In this document: one piece after another, positions 8,288-16,855 of the stretch
How positions within the stretch are numbered: the stretch's first letter is position 1
Layout: each line of letters opens with the position of its first letter
Source: Thiohalospira sp051746205
Lineage (GTDB): Bacteria; Pseudomonadota; Gammaproteobacteria; Thiohalospirales; Thiohalospiraceae
NCBI GenBank assembly: GCA_051746205.1
Contig: JBNJEU010000003.1
Location: forward strand, 1 to 64,000
Direction of reading: 5' to 3'
DNA: 64,000 nucleotides
Made by a program: the position numbers and the translations under genes
The notes under the pieces: model-generated
Told to the model about the DNA's origin: nothing
What the model saw: only the letters and a program-made list of their open reading frames with translations
Database searches by the model: none

Positions 8288-10021
8288 CTAGCCGGTGGGG
8301 CACGATGCGAGCGGCGACCCGGACGCCAGCAGAGCCTCCAGCTCATCGGCCGGCATCGGCCGCGCGTACAGGAAACCCTGAGCGATGCGACAGCCCTCCT
8401 CACAGAGGAACGCGGTCTGGGCTTCGGTCTCCACGCCCTCGGCCACCACCTCCAGCCCCAGTGAGCGGCTCATGGCGATGATGGCGCGGGTGATGGCGAC
8501 ATCGTTGGGGTCGTGGGGGATGTCGTCGATGAACGAGCGGTCCACCTTGAGCACGTCCAGTGGCAGGCGCTTGAGGTACTGCAACGAGGAGTAGCCGGTG
8601 CCGAAGTCGTCCACCGCCACCCGCAGGCCGCGCTGGCGCAGGGCGTGGAGGGTGTGCACCGAACGGTCGAGGTTGTTCAGCCAGGACTCCTCGGTCACCT
8701 CCAGCTCCAGGCAGTAGCCGGGCAGCCCGGTCTGGGCCAGGGCATTGTCCACCGAGGGCAGCAGGGTGTCGCGCTGGATCTGGGCCGGGGAGATGTTGAC
8801 GCTGATCCGATTGATGGCGTGGCCCTTTTCCCGCCAGTGACGGAAGGTGTGGCACGCCTCGGAGAGGACCCAGTCGCCGATGTCGAGGATCAGCCCGGTC
8901 TCCTCGGCCAGCGGGATGAAGCGGTCCGGCGGCACCAGCTGACCGTCGTGGTGCCAGCGCAGCAGGGCCTCGGCGGCGATCATGCGGCCGCTGTGCAGGT
9001 CGATCTGCGGCTGGTAGAGGACCTGGAGTTCATGGTTCTTCATGGCCTGACGCAGGGCGGATTCCAGGACCACACGCTCGGAGGCACTGATGGTGAGATC
9101 GGCGGTGTAGAACTGGAACTGGTTGCGCCCCTGCCCCTTGGCCTGGAAAACGGCGGCGTCGGCATTCTTGATCAGGGCCGTGCTGTCGGTGCCGTCGTCG
9201 GGGTAGCGGCTGATGCCGATGCTGGCGGAGACCGAGAGGTCGTGGTCCTCGATGCGGAAGGGTTCCTCGAACAGACGCAGCAGCTGGCGCGCGTGTCGGG
9301 CTCCCTGGAGCGGGTCGTCGCCGGTCTCCATGAGGACGATGAATTCGTCGCCGCCGATGCGCGCCAGCAGCTGGCCCTCCGCGGTGTGCTCGCCGAGGCG
9401 ATGGGCCACCTGGATCAGGAAGGCGTCGCCGGTGGGATGGCCGAAGGTGTCGTTGATGTGCTTGAAGCCGTCGAGATCGAGAAACAGCAGGGCGAGTTCC
9501 CCGCTGGTGGCCCGGGCACGGTGCAGGGCGTCCTCCAGATGCTCCTGGAACAGGCGCCGGTTGGCCAGGCCGGTGAGGGCGTCGTGGCGCGCCTGTTGCC
9601 AGAGCTCTTCGTTGGTTTCGTCGAGATTGCGATGAAGCCGTTCCAGGTCCGATTCGTAGGCCACCAGCGCCTCGCGCAGCGAGTCGGCCTCGGCCAGTGG
9701 TAGTGGGCCGGCTGGGGGCTCGGGAGGCGAGCCGACGTCGTGCCGACGCAGCGCCTCGATGTAGTCGTGGAGCTCCAGCAACGGCCGCACGAAGAGGCGG
9801 TGGACCAGAGAGAGGGCGATGGCGCCGCTGGCCAGAACCACGACGACCATGCCCACCAGCAGTTCGGTGGCGTAGCGCTGCAGGTCGATGTCGCCGCTCT
9901 GGAGCACGTCCAGCCGCAGGACGAGAAACAGCGCGGCGGCACCGACGAGGAGCATGGCCAGTCCAAAGACGGCGAGCAGATGCTTCCGGCCGCCACTCAA
10001 GAGTTTCCGCTTCCCCGCCAT
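8288..10021 (-). CDS. Membrane-bound GGDEF-EAL cyclic-di-GMP protein
   Basis: A 577-residue inner-membrane protein. Two transmembrane helices (about 15-37 and 54-73) are followed by a HAMP-like linker and coiled coil to about 140, a GGDEF domain (about 145-305) with RIGGDEF at 221-227, and an EAL domain (about 320-570). EAL residues are well kept (EALLRW at 351-356, DDFGTGYSS at 471-479, EGVET), so phosphodiesterase activity is likely. The GGDEF half also has its catalytic residues, but the RxxD inhibitory site upstream of it is absent. The start chosen (ATG 10021) follows GGAGTGG; the frame opens at 10093. No dedicated sensor domain is seen. Confidence 0.9.
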   Translation of the reverse strand: MAGKRKLLSGGRKHLLAVFGLAMLLVGAAALFLVLRLDVLQSGDIDLQRYATELLVGMVVVVLASGAIALSLVHRLFVRPLLELHDYIEALRRHDVGSPPEPPAGPLPLAEADSLREALVAYESDLERLHRNLDETNEELWQQARHDALTGLANRRLFQEHLEDALHRARATSGELALLFLDLDGFKHINDTFGHPTGDAFLIQVAHRLGEHTAEGQLLARIGGDEFIVLMETGDDPLQGARHARQLLRLFEEPFRIEDHDLSVSASIGISRYPDDGTDSTALIKNADAAVFQAKGQGRNQFQFYTADLTISASERVVLESALRQAMKNHELQVLYQPQIDLHSGRMIAAEALLRWHHDGQLVPPDRFIPLAEETGLILDIGDWVLSEACHTFRHWREKGHAINRISVNISPAQIQRDTLLPSVDNALAQTGLPGYCLELEVTEESWLNNLDRSVHTLHALRQRGLRVAVDDFGTGYSSLQYLKRLPLDVLKVDRSFIDDIPHDPNDVAITRAIIAMSRSLGLEVVAEGVETEAQTAFLCEEGCRIAQGFLYARPMPADELEALLASGSPLASCPTG

Positions 10022-10147
10022 GACCGCAACCACTCCAAGTCGTGGGTATTGAAACCGCAAAACTACGCCAGCACCGACCACGACGCAAATCATCTGCTAG
10101 ACTTCCGACCGCGATCAGCGACCCTCGATAATGGAGGAGGCAGGTGG

Positions 10148-10528
10148 GTGGAACCGAATCTGGAAAGACGCCGGGGCCCCGATTTCTGGAGTCGTGCGGT
10201 GCGCTGGATCACCATCTCCGGCTGGCTGATCCTGCTGGCCGGGCTGTGGGCCTTCGAGCGGGCGCGGCCGGAGCCGGAGAGTTTCTTCCATCGCCTCTAC
10301 GAGCAGCGCTACGGCATGGAGACCGAACTCCGGGGGAACTGGGACAGCGGTCTACTGGAGTGGGTGCCGCCGTTGATCCTGCTGGCGCTGGCCGTCGGCC
10401 TGGTCAGCGTGGTCATCGGCCTGTTCCGCTCGCGGCGGAGCGGCGATCCGTTGCGGATCTGGTCGTTCCTGCTGGTCATCGCCGCTTGTGGCGGTCTGCT
10501 CACCTGGCTGGTTACCATCGCCAGCTGA
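10148..10528 (+). CDS. Small membrane protein, unrecognised
   Basis: A 126-residue protein with three predicted transmembrane helices (about 20-38, 74-93 and 104-122) separated by an Arg/Glu-rich loop around ERARPEPESFFHRLYEQRYG. I do not recognise the family. The start is GTG 10148, seven bases after a strong GGAGGAGG; no in-frame ATG exists nearby. The frame itself is open back to 9740, but only the part after 10148 reads as a real membrane protein. It lies 34 bases before the GNAT-nitrilase gene on the same strand and is divergent from the GGDEF-EAL gene, so it may open that short operon. Confidence 0.65.
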   Translation: MEPNLERRRGPDFWSRAVRWITISGWLILLAGLWAFERARPEPESFFHRLYEQRYGMETELRGNWDSGLLEWVPPLILLALAVGLVSVVIGLFRSRRSGDPLRIWSFLLVIAACGGLLTWLVTIAS

Positions 10529-10562
10529 ACCCACTCCCACGCACCACCGGCACGAGAACACC

Positions 10563-12122
10563 ATGAGCGAGAATCATCCCGGCGAAGGCGAAGAGACCCG
10601 CCTGCGCCTGCGCAACCTGACCGCAGAGGACTACCCCGATATCAAGGCCGCCATGGACGCCGTCTATCCCGGCATCGGCGGGGCGTGGACGCGCAAGGAG
10701 TACATGGCGCAGATCAACCGCTTCCCCGAGGGGCAGATCGGCATCGAGGACAATGGCCGGGTGGTAGCGGCGGCGTTCGCCGTGATCGTCGATTTCGAGG
10801 ACATCGGCGACCAGCACACCTACGAGGACATCATCGCCGGCGCGCGCTTCACCACCCACGATCCCAACGGGGACGTGCTCTATGGCGTCGACGTCTTCGT
10901 CCACCCGGAGTATCGCGGCATGCGTCTGGGACGGCGGCTCTACGACGCCCGCAAGGAGCTCTGCCAGCAGCTCAATCTGCGCGCCATCATCGCCGGCGGC
11001 CGCATCCCCGGCTACGGTCGGGTGGCCGACGAGATGGGCCCGCACGAGTACATCGAGAAGGTGAGGCACCGGGAACTGCACGACCCGATCCTCTCCTTCC
11101 AGCTGGCCAACGACTTCCAGGTGAAGCGGGTCCTCAAGGGCTACCTGCCGGAGGACGAGGAGTCACGTGGTTACGCCACGCTGCTGCAGTGGAACAATTT
11201 CTACTACGAGCCGCGCGAGAAGCCGCTGTTCGGCGGTACCAAGGACGTGGCACGGCTGGGCCTGTTGCAGTGGCAGATGCGCGCCACCGACTCGCTGGAG
11301 GACATGCTCGGCCAGGTGGAGTTCTTCGTCGATGCCATGGCCGCGTACGAGGCCGATTTCGTCGTCTTTCCGGAACTGTTCAATCTGCCGTTGATGGCGT
11401 TGGTGGAACAGCACCACCCGGCGGAAGCGATCCGTGCCCTGGCCGACTACACCGGGCCGCTGGTGGAGGCGATCCAGAAGATGGCGGTGAGCTACAACAC
11501 CAACATCATCGCCGGCTCCATGCCGGAAATGGTCGACGGGCGGTTGCACAACGTCTCCTGGCTCTGCCTGCGTGACGGCACCAGCCACAGCCAGCACAAG
11601 CTCCACATCACCCCGCAGGAGGCCAAGGACTGGGCACTGGAAGGCGGTGACGTGCTGCGCGTCTTCGATACCGACGTCGGCCGCATCGGCATCCTGGTCT
11701 GCTACGACGTGGAGTTCCCCGAGCTCGGGCGCACGCTGTCGGAACAGGGGGTCCAGATCCTTTTCGTGCCGTTCTGGACCGACACTCGCAACGCCTATCT
11801 GCGGGTGCGCCACTGCGCCCAGGCGCGCGCCATCGAGAACGAGTGCTATGTCGCCATCACCGGCAGCGTCGGCAACCTGCCCAACGTGGAGAATGTCGAC
11901 ATCCAGTACGCGCAGTCGGCAGTCTTCTCGCCGTGCGACTTCGCCTTCCCTCAGGATGGCATCATCGCCGAGAGCTCGCCCAACACCGAGATGACCCTGG
12001 TGGTGGACGTGGAGCTGGAGAAGCTCAAGCAGTTGCGCAACGAGGGGACCGTGCGCAATTATCGCGACCGCCGTCTGGATCTCTACCGCGTCTCCTGGCT
12101 CAACGAGAATCCGAAACCATGA
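10563..12122 (+). CDS. GNAT acetyltransferase-carbon-nitrogen hydrolase fusion
   Basis: A 519-residue two-domain enzyme. Residues about 13-195 form a GNAT N-acetyltransferase (VDVFVHPEYRGMRLGRRLYDAR carries the acetyl-CoA-binding R-G-x-x-L-G-R-R pattern, split here as PEYRGMRLGRRLY). Residues about 230-510 form a nitrilase-superfamily amidase with the triad Glu271 (FPELFNLPL), Lys346 (HKLHITPQE) and Cys380 (GILVCYDVEFPE). The same architecture is known in B. subtilis YhcX-type proteins; substrates are not established. ATG 10563 is the first start in good context. The stop overlaps the next gene as ATGA. Confidence 0.9.
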   Translation: MSENHPGEGEETRLRLRNLTAEDYPDIKAAMDAVYPGIGGAWTRKEYMAQINRFPEGQIGIEDNGRVVAAAFAVIVDFEDIGDQHTYEDIIAGARFTTHDPNGDVLYGVDVFVHPEYRGMRLGRRLYDARKELCQQLNLRAIIAGGRIPGYGRVADEMGPHEYIEKVRHRELHDPILSFQLANDFQVKRVLKGYLPEDEESRGYATLLQWNNFYYEPREKPLFGGTKDVARLGLLQWQMRATDSLEDMLGQVEFFVDAMAAYEADFVVFPELFNLPLMALVEQHHPAEAIRALADYTGPLVEAIQKMAVSYNTNIIAGSMPEMVDGRLHNVSWLCLRDGTSHSQHKLHITPQEAKDWALEGGDVLRVFDTDVGRIGILVCYDVEFPELGRTLSEQGVQILFVPFWTDTRNAYLRVRHCAQARAIENECYVAITGSVGNLPNVENVDIQYAQSAVFSPCDFAFPQDGIIAESSPNTEMTLVVDVELEKLKQLRNEGTVRNYRDRRLDLYRVSWLNENPKP

Positions 12123-12919
12123 ACAAGCGATTGACCCCGGCCGACCGTGACCGTGTGGTCGCCCGCGTGCGCGAGGTCGCCCGCGCCGAGATCGTCCCGC
12201 GTTTCAACCGGGTCGGCCACGCCCACAAGGCGGACGGCAGTCTGGTCACCGAGGCCGACATGATGACCCAGCGGGAGCTGGCCACGGCCCTGCGCGCGGA
12301 CTTCCCCGACATCCCGCTACTGGGCGAGGAGATGGAGCCGGCGGAGCAGCGCCGGCTGCTGGCGGAGGGGGGGAGCGGTCTGTGGATCCTCGACCCGCTG
12401 GACGGCACCGGCAACTTCGTCTCCGGTATCCCCTTCTTCTCCCTGTCGCTGGCCCTGGTGGTGGCGGGCCGGGTGGAGCTGGGGGTGGTCTACCATCCGA
12501 CCGCCGACGAGTGCTTCGACGCCCTGCGCGGACACGGCACGCGCCTCGACGGGCGGCCGCTGGCGGCGGGCGAACCGCCGGAGCTGGCCGCCGCCTCGGG
12601 GCTGGTGGATTTCAAGCGGCTGGAGCCGGAGCTGGCCGCGCGGCTGGCCACTGTGCCGCCGTACCGCTCCCAGCGCAGCTTCGGCTCGGTGGCACTGGAC
12701 TGGTGCTGGGTGGCCGCCGGACGTTGCCAGGTCTACCTCCATGGCGGCCAGAAGGTCTGGGATCTGGCCGCCGGCAGCCTGATCCTGGAAGAGGCCGGGG
12801 GGCGGGCGACGACCCTGGAGGGCGAGCCGGTCTTTACGCCGGAACTCGGTGCCCGCTCGGCGGTGGCGGCCACCACCCCCGAGCTGCACGCCACCTGGTT
12901 CGACTGGCTGGGGGGCTAG
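12119..12919 (+). CDS. Inositol-monophosphatase-family phosphatase
   Basis: A 266-residue Mg-dependent phosphatase. The metal-binding motifs are GEE at 69-71, DPLDGT at 92-97 with GTGNFVSGIPFFSLSLAL after it, and a C-terminal KVWDLAAGSLILEEAGG (the W-D-x-A-A-G motif). The family includes inositol monophosphatase/SuhB, CysQ and HisN-type histidinol phosphatases; this sequence is not close enough to assign one substrate. It is translationally coupled to the GNAT-nitrilase gene (ATGA overlap), suggesting a shared role. Its TAG stop overlaps the stop of the convergent protease gene in the palindrome CTAG. Confidence 0.88.
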   Translation: MNKRLTPADRDRVVARVREVARAEIVPRFNRVGHAHKADGSLVTEADMMTQRELATALRADFPDIPLLGEEMEPAEQRRLLAEGGSGLWILDPLDGTGNFVSGIPFFSLSLALVVAGRVELGVVYHPTADECFDALRGHGTRLDGRPLAAGEPPELAAASGLVDFKRLEPELAARLATVPPYRSQRSFGSVALDWCWVAAGRCQVYLHGGQKVWDLAAGSLILEEAGGRATTLEGEPVFTPELGARSAVAATTPELHATWFDWLGG

Positions 12920-14058
12920 CGCTGCGGCAGCGGCCGCCGGGCCACCTCCACATCCCAGCTCTTCGGCTCGCCATCGCGGTAGCCCTCGACCTCGACAGAG
13001 TCACCGGGGGTCAGCTCGCTGATCCGGCGCAGGCCCGATTCCACCCCCTCCAGTGGCTCGTCCTCGATGGCGGTGATGACGTCACCCGGCCGCATCCCGG
13101 CGGCATGGGCCGGGCCGTCGCGGAAGACGCCGGCGACGAGTACGCCCTGATCGTCTTCGATGCGGAACGATTCGCGCAGTTCCGGCGACAGGCTCTGCAC
13201 CTCGACACCGAGCCAGCCGCGCACCACCTCGCCGTGCTCCAGCAGGTCGGTCAGGATGGAACGCGCGGCGTGCGCGGGGATGGCGAACCCGATCCCCTGG
13301 TGCCCGCCGGTGCGCGAGAAGATGGCGGTGTTGATGCCGATGAGCCGGCCCTGACTGTCGACCAGCGCACCACCGGAATTGCCGGGGTTGATGGCGGCGT
13401 CGGTCTGGATGAAGCTCTCGAAGGCGGAGAGGTGCATCTGGTTGCGGCCGGTGGCACTGACGATGCCCTGGGTGACCGTACGCCCGACGCCGAAGGGATT
13501 GCCGATGGCCAGTACCACATCGCCGACCCGTGCCGCCTCGGAGTCTCCGAAGCGGATGCTGGGCGCATCGTCGAGGTCGATCCGAAGTACCGCGAGGTCG
13601 GTCTCGGGATCGGAGCCGACCACCTCGGCGTCGGCGCTGCGGCCGTCGTGCAGCGCCACCTCGATGGCGTCGGCCCCCTTGATGACGTGATGGTTGGTCA
13701 GGATGTAACCCTCGTCGCTGACGATGACACCGGAGCCGAGGCTGCTCTCCATGCGCTCGCGGGGGACGCCGAACTGGTCTCCGAAAAAGCGGCGAAACAC
13801 GGGGTCGTCCATGAACGGATGCTCGCGCCGGACCACGCGCTTGCGAGTGTAGACGTTGACCACCGCCGGGGCCGCGCGTTCCACCGCGTCGGCATAGGAC
13901 GCCGGCCCCGGCGTGGAGGCCCCGCCGTGTTCCTGCTGGATGGCCACAGTGGCAGTGTTGCCGCTGCCGTCGGGCTGGAACAGCAGCAGAACCACGGCCG
14001 CCGCCAGCCCGACGGTGGCCGCCTGAAAGACAAAGGTGAACAGTCGCTTTAGGCGCAT
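12916..14058 (-). CDS. DegS/AlgW-like serine protease with one PDZ domain
   Basis: A 380-residue HtrA-family protease with an N-terminal membrane anchor (about 10-27), a trypsin-like domain with His124 (TNHHVIKG), Asp154 (ETDLAVLRID) and Ser228 (INPGNSGGALVD), and a single C-terminal PDZ domain (about 285-365). One PDZ and a retained anchor point to the DegS/AlgW type, which starts the cleavage of anti-sigma factor RseA/MucA during envelope stress, rather than DegP/DegQ with two PDZ domains. ATG 14058 was chosen over upstream in-frame starts because the anchor begins there. It is divergent from the Nif3 gene. Confidence 0.9.
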   Translation of the reverse strand: MRLKRLFTFVFQAATVGLAAAVVLLLFQPDGSGNTATVAIQQEHGGASTPGPASYADAVERAAPAVVNVYTRKRVVRREHPFMDDPVFRRFFGDQFGVPRERMESSLGSGVIVSDEGYILTNHHVIKGADAIEVALHDGRSADAEVVGSDPETDLAVLRIDLDDAPSIRFGDSEAARVGDVVLAIGNPFGVGRTVTQGIVSATGRNQMHLSAFESFIQTDAAINPGNSGGALVDSQGRLIGINTAIFSRTGGHQGIGFAIPAHAARSILTDLLEHGEVVRGWLGVEVQSLSPELRESFRIEDDQGVLVAGVFRDGPAHAAGMRPGDVITAIEDEPLEGVESGLRRISELTPGDSVEVEGYRDGEPKSWDVEVARRPLPQR

Positions 14059-14113
14059 TGCTATACTCCCGGGTTCGATTCCGAAAATGGTAACCAAAAG
14101 CGGAGGCGTTCGC

Positions 14114-14872
14114 ATGGCGGACAGGACAGCCATTCTGAGCTACATCGACGAGCTGCTCGAGTGCGCGGCATTCGGCGATTATGCGCCCAATGGACTGCAG
14201 GTGGAGGGGCGGCGTGAGATCCGGCGCCTGGTCAGCGGCGTCACCGCCAGTCAGGCGCTGATCGACGCGGCGGTGGAGCATGACGCCGACGCCCTGCTGG
14301 TCCATCACGGCTTCTTCTGGAAGGGCGAGGATCCCCGAGTCGTGGGGATGAAGCGGCGCCGCCTGGGGCGTCTGCTGGCGGCGGGGGTGAACCTGCTGGC
14401 GTACCACCTGCCACTGGACGCCCATCCCGAGCTGGGCAATAACGCGCGCTGGGCGGCGGCCATGGGCTGGCGAGTGGAAGGGCCGTTCGCGCTGCGCGAC
14501 GGCCGTGCCCTCGGGTTTCACGGGCGACTGCCGCAGCCGATGACCGGGGCGGAGCTGGCGGCGGAGCTGGGGATGACCCTGGGCCGCGAGCCGGTCCACG
14601 TGGCGGGCGGCCCGGAGAGGCTGGAACGCATCGCCTGGTGCAGCGGCGGTGCCGATGGTTTCATCGCCGAGGCGGCGGAGCTGGGCGTGGATGCCTATCT
14701 GAGCGGCGAGACCGGTGAACCGACGGTGCATGTGGCGCGGGAATGCGGCCTCGACTATTTCGGCTGCGGCCACCATGCCACCGAGACCTTCGGGCCGGCC
14801 GCGCTGGGAAGCCATCTGGCGGAGACGTTCGACCTCGATCACACCTTCGTCGACATCGGGTCACCGGCTTGA
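14114..14872 (+). CDS. Nif3-like dinuclear metal-centre protein
   Basis: A 252-residue NIF3/YbgI family protein (also annotated GTP cyclohydrolase 1 type 2 homologue). These form hexameric toroids with two metal ions; the physiological reaction is uncertain. Metal-ligand motifs are visible: LLVHHGFFW (His pair), YHLPLDAHPELGNNARWA (Asp and His) and, near the C-terminus, FGCGHHATETFG with His and Glu ligands. The start at 14114 follows CGGAGGCG. The pairing with a divergent DegS/AlgW-like protease gene is common in gammaproteobacteria. Confidence 0.9.
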   Translation: MADRTAILSYIDELLECAAFGDYAPNGLQVEGRREIRRLVSGVTASQALIDAAVEHDADALLVHHGFFWKGEDPRVVGMKRRRLGRLLAAGVNLLAYHLPLDAHPELGNNARWAAAMGWRVEGPFALRDGRALGFHGRLPQPMTGAELAAELGMTLGREPVHVAGGPERLERIAWCSGGADGFIAEAAELGVDAYLSGETGEPTVHVARECGLDYFGCGHHATETFGPAALGSHLAETFDLDHTFVDIGSPA

Positions 14873-15032
14873 CGGCCCTCGGGATGCCTTGACCAACGTG
14901 GGGCAAATCGAGGAAACTACTGCGCTGATCGTTCCGGGTTGTTAAGCATATTAGAAAATCCTGACCCAGGATGAGGCGCCGGGGCATGAGACCCGAGGCG
15001 TTCGGCACGTTTCAATTCTGGAGTGTCCTAAG

Positions 15033-15635
15033 ATGAGTACAGATGGCGTGGATCTCAGCAAACGCCGATTCCTGACTGCCGCGACGACGGTGGTCGGGGG
15101 AGTCGGCGTGGTCTATGCGGCCGTCCCGTTCTTCCAGTCCTTCTGGCCCAGTGCCAAGGCGGAAGCAGCGGGCATGCCGGTGGAAGTGGATGTTGGCAAA
15201 CTCGAGGCCGGTCAGATGGTGACCGTGGAGTGGCGGGGGCAGCCGGTCTGGATCGTGCGACGCAGCGACCAGATGCTGGATAGCCTGGAAGAGGTTCGGG
15301 AGAAGCTGAGCGATCCCGATTCCGAGGTTGCGGAGCAGCAGCCCGCCTATGCGCAGAACGAGATGCGTTCCATCAAGCCGGAGTACATGGTTCTCGTCGG
15401 TATCTGTACCCACCTGGGCTGTTCCCCGACCTTCCGTCCCGAGCTGGCCCCGGCCGATCTCGGTGAGGACTGGAAGGGCGGCTTCTTCTGCCCGTGTCAC
15501 GGCTCCAAGTTCGATCTGGCCGGTCGGGTGTATGACGGGGTGCCGGCACCCACGAACCTCGTGGTGCCGCCGCACCACTATGTCTCGGACACCTCCATCC
15601 TCGTCGGTGAGGACAAACCAGAAGGAGCCGCGTGA
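15033..15635 (+). CDS. petA: Ubiquinol-cytochrome c reductase Rieske iron-sulfur subunit
   Basis: Membrane-anchored [2Fe-2S] subunit of the cytochrome bc1 complex, taking an electron from ubiquinol and passing it to cytochrome c1. The 200-residue protein starts with a Tat-type signal anchor (SKRRFLTAATTVVGGVGVV). Cluster ligands are Cys125 and His127 in CTHLGC and Cys153 and His156 in CPCHGS, with Cys130 and Cys155 as the stabilising disulfide. It is the first gene of petABC; 160 bases without a gene precede it and should hold the promoter, but no convincing -35/-10 pair was identified there. Confidence 0.97.
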   Translation: MSTDGVDLSKRRFLTAATTVVGGVGVVYAAVPFFQSFWPSAKAEAAGMPVEVDVGKLEAGQMVTVEWRGQPVWIVRRSDQMLDSLEEVREKLSDPDSEVAEQQPAYAQNEMRSIKPEYMVLVGICTHLGCSPTFRPELAPADLGEDWKGGFFCPCHGSKFDLAGRVYDGVPAPTNLVVPPHHYVSDTSILVGEDKPEGAA

Positions 15636-16855
15636 TGAGCAAGCTGCAAGCCTTTGCGGGGTGGATCGACGACCGCTTCCCCATGTCCAAGATGTGGCGC
15701 GAGCATCTGTCCGAATACTACGCCCCCAAGAATTTCAACTTCTGGTACTTTTTTGGATCGCTGGCGCTGCTCGTGCTGGTCATCCAGATCGTGACCGGCA
15801 TCTTCCTGACCATGAGCTACAAGCCGGATGCCGAACTGGCCTTCTCCTCGGTCGAGTACATCATGCGCGACGTGAACTGGGGCTGGTTGATCCGGTACAT
15901 GCACGCCGTCGGCGCGACCGCGTTCTTCGTCGTCGTCTACCTGCACATGTTGCGCGGGATCATGTACGGCTCCTACCAGAAGCCGCGTGAACTGGTCTGG
16001 ATCTTCGGCATGCTCATCTACGTGGTGCTGATGGCCGAGGCCTTCCTCGGCTATCTGCTGCCGTGGGGCCAGATGTCCTACTGGGGCGCCCAGGTCATCA
16101 TCTCGCTGTTCGGGGCCATTCCGGGTATTGGCGAGCAGCTGGCCCTGTGGGTCCGGGGTGACTACCTGGTCTCCGACGCCACTCTGAACCGCTTCTTTGC
16201 GCTGCACGTGATCGCTCTCCCGATCATTCTGCTTGCGCTGGTCGTGGCGCACGTCATCGCCCTGCACGAGGTCGGCTCCAACAACCCTGACGGCATCGAC
16301 ATCAAGAAGCACAAGGACGAGAACGGCAAGCCGCTGGACGGTATCCCCTTCCATCCGTACTACACGGTGAAGGACATCGTCGGTGTGGTCGTGTTCCTGA
16401 TGCTCTTCGCGGCGGTGGTGTTCTTCTTCCCCGAGGGCGGCAATCTGATCCTGGAGAAGGACAACTTCATCCCGGCCGACCCGCTGAAGACCCCGGAGCA
16501 CATCGTGCCGCTGTGGTACTTCACGCCGTTCTACGCGATTCTCCGCGCCGTTCCGGACAAGTTCCTCGGTGTGGTCGCCATGGGTGGCGCCATCGTCGTA
16601 CTGTTCCTGCTCCCCTGGCTGGATCGGGGTCGCGTGCGCTCGATCCGGTATCGTGGACCGCTGTTCAAGATCGCCCTGCTGGTGTTCGTTGTCAGCTTCG
16701 CCATGCTGGGCTGGCTCGGCATGCAGCCGGCCACGGACCTGTACACGATGATGGCGCGGATCTTCAGCGTCCTCTATTTCGCGTTCTTTATCCTCATGCC
16801 GTGGTACACCAAGGTGGATAAGGAGAAGCCGGTTCCGGAGAGGGTGACCAAGTGA
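15635..16855 (+). CDS. petB: Cytochrome b of the bc1 complex
   Basis: The 406-residue, eight-helix cytochrome b carrying two b hemes and the quinol-oxidising and quinone-reducing sites. Heme ligands are His90 and His104 in the second helix and His191 and His206 in the fourth, with a 15-residue spacing in the latter pair. The Qo-site motif reads PLWY at 292-295 instead of PEWY. ATG 15635 lies seven bases after GAAGGAG and overlaps the petA stop by one base; an in-frame GTG at 15632 is possible. Confidence 0.97.
   Translation: MSKLQAFAGWIDDRFPMSKMWREHLSEYYAPKNFNFWYFFGSLALLVLVIQIVTGIFLTMSYKPDAELAFSSVEYIMRDVNWGWLIRYMHAVGATAFFVVVYLHMLRGIMYGSYQKPRELVWIFGMLIYVVLMAEAFLGYLLPWGQMSYWGAQVIISLFGAIPGIGEQLALWVRGDYLVSDATLNRFFALHVIALPIILLALVVAHVIALHEVGSNNPDGIDIKKHKDENGKPLDGIPFHPYYTVKDIVGVVVFLMLFAAVVFFFPEGGNLILEKDNFIPADPLKTPEHIVPLWYFTPFYAILRAVPDKFLGVVAMGGAIVVLFLLPWLDRGRVRSIRYRGPLFKIALLVFVVSFAMLGWLGMQPATDLYTMMARIFSVLYFAFFILMPWYTKVDKEKPVPERVTK

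Noticed and set aside
10144..10566. Alternative frame (140 codons) in the region of the small membrane protein
   Set aside because: The frame starting at GTG 10148 has three clear membrane helices and a well-placed GGAGGAGG; the other is Gly/Arg/Ala-rich without structure.
13082..14842. A 586-codon minus-strand open frame through the protease and Nif3 genes
   Set aside because: It crosses two real genes in the wrong frame and shows no motifs.
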